DNA of 64,000 nucleotides from Bacillus sp. RO3 (GTDB lineage Bacteria; Bacillota; Bacilli; Bacillales; Bacillaceae_B). The position numbers and the translations under genes are program-made. Within the stretch, counting starts at the first letter, position 1; each line of letters opens with the position of its first letter. Shown here in pieces: positions 25,184-34,472 of the stretch. The notes beneath the pieces were generated by a model, which ran no database searches, was not told the origin of the DNA, and saw only the letters and a program-made list of their open reading frames with translations. The stretch spans positions 110,012 through 174,011 of the forward strand of contig NZ_JAAXCV010000017.1 in NCBI RefSeq assembly GCF_012911895.1, read 5' to 3'.

Positions 25184-26002
25184 GTGGAATTTTTTTCGTT
25201 GCCGGTTATATCAATTGCATTATTCATTTTGATCATCCATAGTATTGAAACGCTCGCATATGCTGTTCGGTTATCCGGGGCAAGGGTGAAGCTAATCGCT
25301 TCCGCTCTTTCCCTATTCAATATGATGGTGATTGTTTCAAGAATGTCGAATATGATGCAGCAGCCTTTTACGGGCGGTCTCATCGATGCAGCACCTGAGG
25401 GCCGTGAATTAGAATTAATTGAAGGACAATTCAGGGTGCTGATTGGTGCCTCGACTTTAGGAACAATTGTAGGAATCGTATTACTGCCTACGTTTGTTGC
25501 TTTGTTTTCCAGGGGGATTATCCATCTTTCAGAGCAGGGAGGTTCGGTACCCCGATTGATTAAGCTTGGGTTTAAGAATGACCTTTATAAAAGAGGGATC
25601 AATCATATTTCCAAGCCGGGCCGAAGATATTTGAAAGGAATAAACTCTAGGGCAATTCCCAAGAGGTTGTTTTTTATCAATATGATGATTACAGCGGTTT
25701 ATACGATTGGTGTTCTCTCTGCATTATATGCTGCCATCATCGTACCGGATAGAGGACACAGTGCCACCATGGCCTCAGGGTTGATAAATGGCATCGCAAC
25801 TATTCTATTAACCTTGTTCATTGACCCAAAGATATCAGTGTTGGCAGATGATGTTGTAAATGGGAATGGGGATTATACAGAATTAAAAGGCCTTTCCATC
25901 ATGATGGTCATGTCCAGACTGTTCGGAACAGTGATCGCTCAACTTATCTTTATCCCAGGAGCATACTATGTAGCTTGGATGTCGAAGTTTTTTGTTTCGT
26001 AG
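25184..26002 (+). CDS. amj: Amj, alternate lipid II flippase
   Basis: This 272-residue polytopic membrane protein (about six helices) closely follows B. subtilis Amj (YdaH, 271 aa). Recognisable segments are IHSIETLAYAVRLSGARVKL at about 19-38, SLFNMMVIVSRMSNMMQQPF (about 43-62), and IDPKISVLADDV near residue 211. Amj moves lipid II across the membrane and can replace MurJ. GTG 25184 follows GGGAG at good spacing. In B. subtilis it is induced by envelope stress through SigM, but I see no clear ECF promoter here. Confidence 0.92.
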   Translation: MEFFSLPVISIALFILIIHSIETLAYAVRLSGARVKLIASALSLFNMMVIVSRMSNMMQQPFTGGLIDAAPEGRELELIEGQFRVLIGASTLGTIVGIVLLPTFVALFSRGIIHLSEQGGSVPRLIKLGFKNDLYKRGINHISKPGRRYLKGINSRAIPKRLFFINMMITAVYTIGVLSALYAAIIVPDRGHSATMASGLINGIATILLTLFIDPKISVLADDVVNGNGDYTELKGLSIMMVMSRLFGTVIAQLIFIPGAYYVAWMSKFFVS

Positions 26003-26090
26003 AAGATCGTTTCTAGTGGGAGACGAATGCAAGTTCTTAAATGAATCTAAGATTGTAAGGGTTCACAAATTCATATGAGGGGTGAAGTAT

Positions 26091-27125
26091 ATGCTCCATT
26101 CAGATTGGAAATGGATGTTTGCCATATTACTAGTCTTTCTCACAGGATGTCAGGGTGCAGGTCAGGTGTCACTGCCGAATAGTGAAGTCGTTTCTGAACT
26201 GAACCCGGATGTGGTCAATATGCATGGGGGCATTTCAGGTCTGGATAAAATGGAGAACTACTATCAGCAGATCGAAAAGGAAGAAGAAGGAGATTTAAGA
26301 ATCATTCACTATACGAAAGAAGGGGACCCCATTTTAGCGGATTTATCTTACGATGGAAAACAAATACATGTAGAGTACGATTATACGAGAGATCAATATG
26401 GAAATGGCAGAGTGGATACCTTTCAATGCGGGAAGCTGAAAAAGGAGGAAAACCCGACTAATCTTACATATTATTTGACTGATTGTAATGGAATTCAAGG
26501 ACAACTGTGGGAGGTCCTTACGGCTTCGTATAATGTAAAACAACAAGATGTATTTGAAGTGGAGTTAACCTACGGTGAAGACGGTGAAAACGGTGAAAAA
26601 CAAACCATAGAACTGGAAGAGGTGGATAAGCAAGAAATCTACAAGCAGCTGGTATTGGCCAATTATTTGAATGAAAAGCCCGGTGATGATACGTGTGGGA
26701 AGAATGAACAAACGATACCTTATTCCATGCATGTGAAAATCAATGGTGGAGAGCGTACTCTGAATTGGTTATCATGTGACTCTCCTGTAAAAACGAATAC
26801 GTTTACAGCTATTGCAGAGTACATCATTCAAGCATCGAAAAATCCCACGCATAGTAGTGGGAATGTAATGATCGGTTACATTCTATCAATAGAGGACAAT
26901 GAGTTATTTATGGGAGAGGATTTGACCATTTTGGATTATGAAATGGTGAAAAATCTCAAACCAAATGGAGTAGAAGGGTATATGTTTAACTTTGTTTACA
27001 TTGAAACCGATGTAGCTCACAATTTTTCAGAAGGAGACAAAATAGCCGTTGAAGTGGAGAAGCAATTAGAGGATGGGGCTCCTGCAAGGGTGAGTGCCTC
27101 AAGGATTGAAAAGGTGAATGAATAG
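26091..27125 (+). CDS. lipoprotein with DUF4362-like and DUF3221-like domains
   Basis: This 344-residue lipoprotein starts at ATG 26091 (GAGGGGTG upstream; an in-frame GTG at 26082 overlaps that ribosome binding site). The signal peptide ends in lipobox FLTGC (about residue 20). A DUF4362-like domain follows (NPDVVNMHGGISGLDKMENY and HYTKEGDPILADLSYDG, about residues 38-145). The C-terminal 85 residues (GYILSIEDNELFMGEDL and GDKIAVEV) look like DUF3221. Both are extracellular domains of unknown function common in Bacillales. Confidence 0.75.
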   Translation: MLHSDWKWMFAILLVFLTGCQGAGQVSLPNSEVVSELNPDVVNMHGGISGLDKMENYYQQIEKEEEGDLRIIHYTKEGDPILADLSYDGKQIHVEYDYTRDQYGNGRVDTFQCGKLKKEENPTNLTYYLTDCNGIQGQLWEVLTASYNVKQQDVFEVELTYGEDGENGEKQTIELEEVDKQEIYKQLVLANYLNEKPGDDTCGKNEQTIPYSMHVKINGGERTLNWLSCDSPVKTNTFTAIAEYIIQASKNPTHSSGNVMIGYILSIEDNELFMGEDLTILDYEMVKNLKPNGVEGYMFNFVYIETDVAHNFSEGDKIAVEVEKQLEDGAPARVSASRIEKVNE

Positions 27126-27138
27126 AAGATAACTGGGG

Positions 27139-28008
27139 ATGATTCATTTGAAAAAGCATAAATGGGAACGGAAATTAATTCATACAGCACGCGGCGTATT
27201 CGAACTGTTTGTCAAGGGGCAGGGAGAGCAGCTGTGTGTTACCCACCATTATTCTGAATTCAATGAGACAGGTGACTATTTTGCAGAGTCGTTTACTAGA
27301 AATAATAGAGTCTTCTTGATTAACTTACGGGAAGCAGGTCAATCAGAGAAAGCAGTGGAGCCCTATCAGTTAGGTATGCTGGAAACGATCCTTGATTTAG
27401 AAGAGATTCGGGAAACGTTGGGGTTTAAGCAATGGGGGTTTGCCGGACATTCAACGGGTGGGATGCTAGGCATACTTTACGGGATTCACTTCTCCGGAAG
27501 TCTTCTTTTTCATGTGATCGTTGGGGCCGCTGCAAGGGAATATATGACTTTCTCGGAAGATTGCATATATAATCATGCTCATCCAGATTTCCACAGGATG
27601 CAGGAACTGATCGAAACGTTAAAACGATCCGATTTACCTAAAGAGCAAAGAAAAGAATTGACGATGGAAAGAACGAAATTATCATTATATTCCCCTGGAA
27701 AATATCATGAGCTTTTTTCACTGGACATTACTAAAGGGATGTCTGCTGCAAGAATGAACTTCTTTGTCCGTGAATTACACGTTTTTGATGTCAGTAGAAA
27801 ACTGGAGTTGATCTCAGTACCCACTTTAGTCATGTGCGGCAGATACGATGTCCAATGTCCATTAGTGTATTCAGTTGAGATGGCTAAAGACATTCCTCGT
27901 TCAACATTTGTCATTTTTGAGAGAAGTAATCATTACCCTTTCTTGGAAGAAGCAGAACGATTTCGTGATGAGTATGATCAGTTTTTGAAGGAAAACGTGA
28001 GCTTTTAG
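27139..28008 (+). CDS. alpha/beta-fold hydrolase (prolyl-aminopeptidase-like)
   Basis: This 289-residue hydrolase has the nucleophile elbow GHSTGG (Ser near residue 105), an Asp in CGRYDVQCP and a His in SNHYPFLEE. The NLREAGQSEK strand-turn matches the proline iminopeptidase-like subgroup. The start is uncertain: ATG 27139 is immediately preceded by GGGG, while TTG 27148 (MKKHKWERK) has that GGGG at better spacing. It is separated from the lipoprotein gene by 13 bp and likely cotranscribed with it. Substrate unknown. Confidence 0.82.
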   Translation: MIHLKKHKWERKLIHTARGVFELFVKGQGEQLCVTHHYSEFNETGDYFAESFTRNNRVFLINLREAGQSEKAVEPYQLGMLETILDLEEIRETLGFKQWGFAGHSTGGMLGILYGIHFSGSLLFHVIVGAAAREYMTFSEDCIYNHAHPDFHRMQELIETLKRSDLPKEQRKELTMERTKLSLYSPGKYHELFSLDITKGMSAARMNFFVRELHVFDVSRKLELISVPTLVMCGRYDVQCPLVYSVEMAKDIPRSTFVIFERSNHYPFLEEAERFRDEYDQFLKENVSF

Positions 28009-28072
28009 GTTGAAGGTAGAGAAGCTGGTGGAGATGAAAAAGGAGGATCCTTATGAAAAATAGCATTTGTTG

Positions 28073-28331
28073 CATCCATGACCTGCTTTCACACCCTGAA
28101 ATGCTTTTAGATTGTCTATTTTCAGCTGGAGTCCACCCCTGAACCGGTCAAAATGGCCGAAATGGTAGTGGAACCTCTGCTGAGGAAACCTCTTCGCAAA
28201 CGAATTGATCCGGATTGGACTAGATTCAATCCGGATTTCAGATATTTAATCCACTTTGAAATTTATTAATCCGTACTCTTATTTATTAATCCTCATTTTC
28301 AAGAATCGATCCCCAGTGTCGAATTTTCTTT
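28073..28331. repeat. 258-bp duplicated intergenic element, copy 1, with phased ATCC boxes
   Basis: This stretch recurs at 28433-28690 with only scattered substitutions and one indel. Its right half carries six ATCC boxes at 28208, 28229, 28249, 28269, 28289 and 28309, spaced 21, 20, 20, 20 and 20 bp; most are preceded by TTNA or TTA (ATTAATCC type). Spacers between boxes are not conserved with each other. No coding frame is supported. It resembles a protein-binding array, not a CRISPR. Confidence 0.75.
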
Positions 28332-28432
28332 AAATTGGCCATCATGTCGCATGAGAGCTGCAACTAAAAAGGTCCCACTGCCAAACTAATCTTCTTGATG
28401 ATCTTCACTTTGATCATAGGAGGCATCTCTAA

Positions 28433-28690
28433 CATCCATGGCCTGCTTTTACACCCTGAAATGCTTTATATTGTCTATTTTCAGCTGGAGTCCACCCCTT
28501 AACCGGTCAAAATGGCCGAAATGGTAGTGGAACCTCTCCTCAGGAAACCTCTTCGCAAACGAATTGATCCGGATTGGACTAGATTCAATCTGGATTTCAG
28601 ATATTTAATCCACTTTGAAATTTATTAATCCGTATTTCCAATTATTAATCCTCATTTTCAATAATCGATCCCCCGTGTCGAATTTTCTTT
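28433..28690. repeat. 258-bp duplicated intergenic element, copy 2
   Basis: Same element as copy 1, offset 360 bp. Boxes start at 28567, 28588 (degenerate ATCT), 28608, 28628, 28648 and 28668, preserving the 21/20 bp phasing. Together the copies fill the 28009-28734 gap between the accessory region and ytrI. Confidence 0.75.
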
Positions 28691-28734
28691 GCAGGTCGAC
28701 AGGAGGGCTGCAGCCAACAAGATCTCTCTCCAAA

Positions 28735-29241
28735 CTAATCGTCCTCATACTTCAACTCCAGTGTGATCTGCGTAGTCGTATAAAAGTACATTTCCCGCAC
28801 TTTTAACTGAAAGGACTTATCATTTAGTTTGACCGTTTTGTTTTCGATGATCTTTTTGATGAGTTCTTTGTTCCCATAAGCTGATTCTAAGTCTTTGGTC
28901 AGCAGGCTCCGCAAATCTTCGCTCAATCGATCTTCCGTTTCGTGGATGCTGAGTAATTCGACTTTTGTTTTCGTAGGATTGATGATTTTCACTTTGACTT
29001 CCTGGATGGTGAGTTCGTTTTCGTTTTCTTTGTTTAGCTGTTTGTATTCTTCCTGGAGATAGGAAAGGGTGTTTTTCAGTTTGCTGATGTCATTCTTCTG
29101 TTCTTCAATTCTCTGGGCCTGTTTCTCATGCATTGCGCCGAACATGAACAGGAAGATCATCCAGCTGATGATGCCTCCCACGACCATTCCTGCGAAGAAC
29201 CGCTGCCAGGAAGGAAGCCGGTAATATGGGGGGATCCTCAT
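28735..29241 (-). CDS. ytrI: YtrI, sporulation membrane protein
   Basis: This 168-residue protein (B. subtilis YtrI is 167) starts at ATG 29241, with AGGAG 11 bases upstream inside the ytrH 3-prime end; ATG 29268 is in frame but lacks a ribosome binding site. One membrane helix (about 15-38) is followed by a coiled coil (about 40-75, AQRIEEQKNDISKLKNTLSY) and a beta-rich extracytoplasmic domain. It overlaps ytrH by 4 bp. In B. subtilis, ytrHI is transcribed by SigE in the mother cell and is needed for efficient sporulation. Confidence 0.92.
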   Translation of the reverse strand: MRIPPYYRLPSWQRFFAGMVVGGIISWMIFLFMFGAMHEKQAQRIEEQKNDISKLKNTLSYLQEEYKQLNKENENELTIQEVKVKIINPTKTKVELLSIHETEDRLSEDLRSLLTKDLESAYGNKELIKKIIENKTVKLNDKSFQLKVREMYFYTTTQITLELKYEDD

Positions 29242-29573
29242 GATGGCATTTGCTCCTGTGTCAGCCATGAAATGATCATGGCTGCCGTGTTCGCTCCCCC
29301 TAAAGCGGAAAGGATAAGCAGGAATTGTTTGAAGAGTTCTTTCGTCTCCCCGTTCAGGAATCCTTTTTCAAAGCTGTATACCGTATCAAACGTGCCCCCG
29401 ATCGCTGCGATGATAGCCCATATACGGAGGAAATCCGATAGTCTTCTCATTTCAATAAATAAAGGCTGCCCCATAGCGAAGGAGGCCAATCCACCGAGGA
29501 GGGACCCTCCAAGCAATACCCCCATTGCAATAAAGAAGCTTTTGAACAGTTCCGGAAAGAAAGCTTCCGCCAT
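29238..29573 (-). CDS. ytrH: YtrH, sporulation membrane protein
   Basis: This 111-residue protein (B. subtilis YtrH is 113) has three hydrophobic helices (about 10-33, 50-68 and 80-102) and conserved-looking GVLLGGSLLGG and GGTFDTVYSFEKGF segments. It is the first gene of ytrHI, translationally coupled to ytrI. The candidate SigE promoter at 29609-29638 supports mother-cell expression. It diverges from dnaE. Confidence 0.92.
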   Translation of the reverse strand: MAEAFFPELFKSFFIAMGVLLGGSLLGGLASFAMGQPLFIEMRRLSDFLRIWAIIAAIGGTFDTVYSFEKGFLNGETKELFKQFLLILSALGGANTAAMIISWLTQEQMPS

Positions 29574-29608
29574 TTCATCATCCCCATCTATTACGAGTCT
29601 TTATGATA

Positions 29609-29638
29609 ACTATATGGGAAAGGAAGACAAGTTATGAG
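29609..29638 (-). promoter_or_regulatory. candidate SigE promoter of ytrHI
   Basis: On the minus strand CTCATAAC (29638-29631) and CATATAGT (29616-29609) are 14 bp apart, resembling the SigE pattern GTCATATT-N13/14-CATACAAT. The -10 lies about 35 bp before ytrH. Agreement is partial but matches the known SigE dependence of this operon. Confidence 0.5.
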
Positions 29639-29710
29639 GGAGAACATATTTTCTTTTTTGCAGTTTCTTTCCTATAATGAAAGTATATTGAGAAAAAGGT
29701 TGTGCATAAC

Positions 29711-32700
29711 ATGTCATTTGTTCATTTACAAGTAGCGAGTGCCTATAGTCTACTGTCTAGCACAATTTCGATAAATGGACTTGTACATAAAGCGAAGGAA
29801 TCAGGGTATAAAGCGTTGGCTTTGACCGATAAAAATATGATGTATGCCGCCATTCCTTTTTATAAGGCATGTTTAAAGGAAAACATCAAACCGATCATCG
29901 GGTTGACCGCTGACATTTTAACCGAGAATGAAGAACGTTCTTATCCCTTAGTTCTGTTGGTGAAAAACCGGACGGGCTATCAGAATTTGTTAAAGATCTC
30001 GAGTGCCATCGGGGCCAAGTCCCCAAACGGGATTCCCCTGAAGTGGCTTGGATCGTACAGTGAGGGATTGATCGCCATCACTCCCGGTGTCAAAGGGGAA
30101 ATCGAAACCCTTCTCCTGGAAAATGAAAGGGAGCAGGCCGAAACATGTATCCGGACGTACCAAAACATGTTTGGGAAAGATTCATTTTATCTGAGCCTCC
30201 AAAAGCATGGAATTCCAGCTGAAGAAGAGCTGATCCCACTACTGGAGAAGATTGCAGAAGAAACGGGTACGGGAATGGTTGCCACCAATGATGTCCAGTA
30301 TTTAGAGCAGGAGGATCACTTTGCCCACGAATGCATGGGGGCGATTCGGGACGGGGTCAAGCTGTCGGAGGATGACAGGGAGGTCCTGGGCTCACAGGAA
30401 TACTACTTTAAGTCCAGGGAGCAGATGGTGGAGTTGTTCTCCGATCATGTCACGGAGCTTGAGAACTCCATGAAGATCGCCGACCAGTGTCACTTGACCA
30501 TTCCTTTCCATCAAGAGCTTCTGCCGAAATATCCTTTGCCGGAGGGAGTATCGGCCCTACACGAATTGACCCATCTCTGTGAAAAGGGTCTGAGTGAAAG
30601 GGTGGGGGAAGTCACCGATGAGTACATCGAACGGCTGGATTATGAGCTTGACGTTATCGGAAGGATGGGGTTCAGCGATTACTTCCTCATCGTGTGGGAT
30701 TTCATGAAGTACGCGAAGGAACGGAATATCCTGACGGGACCTGGAAGGGGATCGGCAGCAGGTTCATTGGTTTCCTATGCATTGAACATTACGGATGTGG
30801 ATCCCATCGAGCATCATTTGCTGTTTGAACGATTCTTGAATCCTGATCGGGTGTCCATGCCGGATATTGATATCGATTTCCCGGACCACCGGCGGGACGA
30901 AGTGATCGAGTATGTAGAAGGGAAATACGGAAGCCTTCATGTGGCGCAGATCATTACGTTCGGAACGTTTGCCGCGAAGGCGGCATTGCGTGATACGGGC
31001 CGCGTGTTCGGCTTGAATATGAAGGAGCAGGAGCAGGTATCCAAGCTTGTCCCCAATCAGCTGGGGATCACCTTGAGAGAAGCCTATGAACAGTCGAAAG
31101 GCTTCAGGGAATTGGTAACGGGCTCGGAACATTATCAGAAATTATTCCAGACGGCCTGTAAACTTGAAGGCCTTCCAAGGCACACGTCCACCCATGCGGC
31201 AGGGGTGGTGATGAGTGAAGCTCCCCTCGTGCAGTGGGTGCCCATTCAGGGAAGTGCATCGGGTATTCACTTGACTCAATTCTCCATGGATATCCTGGAG
31301 GAAATCGGCCTGTTGAAGATGGATTTCCTCGGCCTACGCAACCTGAGCATTTTGGAACGGATCGTGAAAAATGTTCAGATGGGCACGAATCGATCCTTCT
31401 CCATCGATTCCATACCCATGGATGACTCCAAAACCTTTGATTTGCTGAGTAAAGGCCTGACGAATGGAATTTTTCAGCTTGAATCCGATGGGATGCGGAA
31501 TGTCCTGAAGAGGCTGAAGCCAAATTCCTTTGAGGATATCGTAGCCGTCAATGCCTTGTACCGGCCGGGTCCCATGGAGAATATCCCCACGTACATAAAA
31601 CGTAAGCATGGCGGGCAAAAGGTGGAATATCCCCTGCCGGATCTTAAGCCTATTCTTGAAATGACCTACGGGGTCATCGTGTATCAGGAGCAAATCATGC
31701 AAATTGCTTCGAAGATGGCCGGTTTCACCCTTGGGGAAGCCGATTTGTTGCGGAGAGCGGTTTCGAAGAAGAAGAAGGATGTACTTGATCAGGAACGAGA
31801 GCATTTTGTCACGGGGTCCATCCGGAAAGGCTATTCAGAAGAAGTGGCCCATCGTACGTATGACCTGATTGTGAGATTCGCAGACTATGGATTTAACCGG
31901 TCCCATGCGGTGGCCTATAGTATGATCGCGTATCAGCTCGCCTATCTGAAAGCCCATTATCCTGCCTTTTTCCTGTCTTCTCTCTTAACCTCCGTTGTGG
32001 GGAATGAGACGAAGGTGGCTCAGTACATCAGAGAAGCCAAGCAATATGGGATCGAGATCCTGCCCCCTTCCATCAACGAAAGTCAGTTCGTCTTTACAGT
32101 CGATGGAAGTAACCGGATACGCTACAGCTTAGGGGCCATCAAAGGGATAGGGGCCGCTGCGTTGAAGGAAATCCTCCGTGCCAGGAGCGAAAAGCCGTTT
32201 CAGGACCTGTTCGATTTCTGCATGAGGGTTTCGTCTAAAATCATCAACCGTAAAATCCTTGAAAATCTAGTATTTGCAGGGGCGTTCGATGAATTCGGGG
32301 TGGATCGGGCCACCCTTCTTGCAAGCCTTGACGTGGCAGCCCAGCATGCCGAGCTCGTCAATCCGGAAGGGGATCCGGACTTGTTCCATGAAGAAGAGGC
32401 GTTTCTATTGAAGCCTAAATACGTGGAAGTGGAAGAGATGACCCTTGATGACATGCTGCAATTCGAGAAACAAGTACTGGGACTCTACTTATCCAACCAT
32501 CCCGTTTCTTCCTGCCGTCCCCTGTTTGATCAGCTGGGGCTGCATCAGATAGCGGATCTTCAAAGAGGTTCGAAAGTCTCATTCGGCGGATATATCATGG
32601 GCGTGAAATCGATCCGGACGAAAAAAGGGGAAGTCATGGCGTTCCTTGAGATCGGTGATGAAAGCGGAGAGATGGAAGCCGTGGTGTTCCCGGACGTTTA

Positions 32701-33067
32701 CCGCAATCATATGACCCTCTTGAAAGAAGGGAACATCCTTCTGTTTGGAGGGAAGGTGGAAGAACGGAACGATAAACTGCAATTCGTTGTCAACCATCTC
32801 GAGACCACGGAAGCGGTTGAGAGGAAAGTAACAGAACAAAATCAGAAGCTATATATAAAAATCGCCGGTGATCAGGATGAAGATGCGTGCATGAAGCATA
32901 TTCAGGACACGATCAGGCGCTTTAAAGGGAATGTCCCTGTCATCGTATATTACGAGCGGACACAAAACCGCGCCCAGCTTCCACCGAGTATGCGGGTGAT
33001 GCCTTCAGAAGAAGCTCTGGGACAATTATCCCGCATCCTGGGTAAGGCAAATGTCATATTACAATAA
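29711..33067 (+). CDS. dnaE: DNA polymerase III subunit alpha, DnaE type
   Basis: This 1118-residue replicative polymerase (B. subtilis DnaE is 1115) extends primers on the lagging strand before handing over to PolC. ATG 29711 gives MSFVHLQVASAYSLL, the PHP-domain start; GTG 29702 is in frame but less likely. Order: PHP domain (about 1-210), palm/thumb/fingers (about 280-770) with the catalytic PDIDIDFPDHRRDEV motif near residues 385-399 and GPGRGSAAGSLVSYAL just before, a helix-hairpin-helix region, and an OB fold (about 950-1040). It has no exonuclease insert. A TATAAT at about 29673 marks the promoter. Confidence 0.97.
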   Translation: MSFVHLQVASAYSLLSSTISINGLVHKAKESGYKALALTDKNMMYAAIPFYKACLKENIKPIIGLTADILTENEERSYPLVLLVKNRTGYQNLLKISSAIGAKSPNGIPLKWLGSYSEGLIAITPGVKGEIETLLLENEREQAETCIRTYQNMFGKDSFYLSLQKHGIPAEEELIPLLEKIAEETGTGMVATNDVQYLEQEDHFAHECMGAIRDGVKLSEDDREVLGSQEYYFKSREQMVELFSDHVTELENSMKIADQCHLTIPFHQELLPKYPLPEGVSALHELTHLCEKGLSERVGEVTDEYIERLDYELDVIGRMGFSDYFLIVWDFMKYAKERNILTGPGRGSAAGSLVSYALNITDVDPIEHHLLFERFLNPDRVSMPDIDIDFPDHRRDEVIEYVEGKYGSLHVAQIITFGTFAAKAALRDTGRVFGLNMKEQEQVSKLVPNQLGITLREAYEQSKGFRELVTGSEHYQKLFQTACKLEGLPRHTSTHAAGVVMSEAPLVQWVPIQGSASGIHLTQFSMDILEEIGLLKMDFLGLRNLSILERIVKNVQMGTNRSFSIDSIPMDDSKTFDLLSKGLTNGIFQLESDGMRNVLKRLKPNSFEDIVAVNALYRPGPMENIPTYIKRKHGGQKVEYPLPDLKPILEMTYGVIVYQEQIMQIASKMAGFTLGEADLLRRAVSKKKKDVLDQEREHFVTGSIRKGYSEEVAHRTYDLIVRFADYGFNRSHAVAYSMIAYQLAYLKAHYPAFFLSSLLTSVVGNETKVAQYIREAKQYGIEILPPSINESQFVFTVDGSNRIRYSLGAIKGIGAAALKEILRARSEKPFQDLFDFCMRVSSKIINRKILENLVFAGAFDEFGVDRATLLASLDVAAQHAELVNPEGDPDLFHEEEAFLLKPKYVEVEEMTLDDMLQFEKQVLGLYLSNHPVSSCRPLFDQLGLHQIADLQRGSKVSFGGYIMGVKSIRTKKGEVMAFLEIGDESGEMEAVVFPDVYRNHMTLLKEGNILLFGGKVEERNDKLQFVVNHLETTEAVERKVTEQNQKLYIKIAGDQDEDACMKHIQDTIRRFKGNVPVIVYYERTQNRAQLPPSMRVMPSEEALGQLSRILGKANVILQ

Positions 33068-33112
33068 CATACTTTACTAAAACCAATATTTATATTATTG
33101 TTTAATAGAAAA

Positions 33113-33149
33113 AGGTGGTCAGACCACCTCTGAATTTCAGTTTTTTTTT
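33113..33149 (+). terminator. dnaE terminator
   Basis: Tandem hairpins: AGGTGGT/ACCACCT, then CTGA/TCAG, followed by nine T residues. Confidence 0.8.
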
Positions 33150-33233
33150 CATATCAATCATGTACGTTTAGTAGATTTGTGAAAATCATGAATCGACATA
33201 TAGCATGTAAAGAATCAGAAGGAGTGGGTTGAT

Positions 33234-34472
33234 TTGTCATTGCGTGAAGAAGCTCTGCATATGCACCGAGTTAACAAAGGGAAATTGGAAACAACATCAA
33301 AGGTAGAGGTCCGGAATGCGGAAGACTTGAGCTTGGCTTACTCACCTGGTGTTGCGGAACCGTGTAAGGATATTTATGACAAGCCCGAAACGGTATATGA
33401 TTATACGATGAAAGGTAACATGGTGGCAGTCGTGTCGGATGGTACAGCTGTTCTCGGACTTGGGAACATTGGACCTGAAGCTTCCCTGCCTGTCATGGAA
33501 GGAAAGGCGGTTCTCTTCAAGAGTTTCGCAGGCGTCGATGCGTTCCCGATCTGTCTGAATACGACGGATGTGGACAAGATTGTTGAAACGGTTAAACTTC
33601 TTGAGCCTACGTTCGGCGGAGTGAACCTGGAAGACATTGCGGCCCCGAATTGCTTCGAAATCGAAGAGCGATTGAAGAAAGAAACCAATATCCCTGTTTT
33701 TCACGATGATCAGCACGGAACGGCCATTGTCACCGTAGCAGGACTTGTCAATGCCCTCAAGATCGTCGGAAAGAAGATGTCAGAAATCAAAGTAGTGGCA
33801 AACGGAGCCGGTGCAGCCGGTATAGCCATCATTAAACTCCTTTACCGATATGGTGTGCGGGACGTCATCATGTGTGATTCCAAGGGAGCCATTTATGAAG
33901 GTCGTCCGGAAGGAATGAACGGGATCAAGGATGAAGTGGCCAAGTTCACGAATCGTGATCAAATCCAAGGCGGTCTGACAGAAGTCCTGAAAGATGCAGA
34001 TGTATTTATCGGTGTATCAGTGGCAGGAGCCTTGACGGAGGAAATGGTCGCTTCCATGAAAGAGGACCCGATCATCTTCGCCATGGCGAACCCTGTTCCT
34101 GAGATCATGCCGGAGCTTGCTAAAGCGGCCGGTGCAAAGGTCGTCGGGACAGGCCGATCCGATTTCCCTAATCAGGTCAACAATGTCCTGGCATTCCCGG
34201 GTATCTTCCGCGGTGCATTGGATGTTCGCGCCACTCACATCAATGAGAAGATGAAGCAGGCAGCGGTTGAGGCGATTGCTGATTTAATCAGTGACGACGA
34301 ATTGAATGCGGACTACGTCATCCCTGCACCTTTCGATAAGCGTGTAGCCCCTGCTGTGGCGGCTGCAGTCGCAAAGGCGGCCATGGAGACGGGTGTGGCA
34401 AGATTAAAGGTGGATCCGGAAGACATCCGAAGAAAGACTGAAGATTTAGCGGTTATTGGGAAGAGTGAATGA
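33234..34472 (+). CDS. ytsJ: NAD(P)-dependent malic enzyme (YtsJ-like)
   Basis: This 412-residue enzyme (YtsJ is 410) oxidatively decarboxylates malate to pyruvate, in B. subtilis mainly with NADP, balancing NADPH. It uses a TTG start at 33234, with AAGGAG upstream. Motifs: SLAYSPGVAEPCKDI (about 34-48), FHDDQHGTAIVTVAGLVNAL around residue 155 (metal and malate binding), and the Rossmann region VVANGAGAAGIAIIKLL (about 187-203). It is the short bacterial form without a phosphotransacetylase domain. Its stop overlaps the next start (ATGA), coupling it to the FadR-like regulator. Confidence 0.96.
   Translation: MSLREEALHMHRVNKGKLETTSKVEVRNAEDLSLAYSPGVAEPCKDIYDKPETVYDYTMKGNMVAVVSDGTAVLGLGNIGPEASLPVMEGKAVLFKSFAGVDAFPICLNTTDVDKIVETVKLLEPTFGGVNLEDIAAPNCFEIEERLKKETNIPVFHDDQHGTAIVTVAGLVNALKIVGKKMSEIKVVANGAGAAGIAIIKLLYRYGVRDVIMCDSKGAIYEGRPEGMNGIKDEVAKFTNRDQIQGGLTEVLKDADVFIGVSVAGALTEEMVASMKEDPIIFAMANPVPEIMPELAKAAGAKVVGTGRSDFPNQVNNVLAFPGIFRGALDVRATHINEKMKQAAVEAIADLISDDELNADYVIPAPFDKRVAPAVAAAVAKAAMETGVARLKVDPEDIRRKTEDLAVIGKSE

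Noticed and set aside
28054..28140. 29-codon frame with a perfect GGAGG upstream (MKNSICCIHDLL...)
   Set aside because: It lies mostly inside the duplicated non-coding element. The second copy reads in a different frame with a different start, so the frame is not conserved.
28208..28312. CRISPR-like regular spacing
   Set aside because: The repeated unit is only about 6-8 conserved bases with variable surroundings, far shorter than CRISPR repeats, and there are no cas genes. Retained as a phased box array instead.
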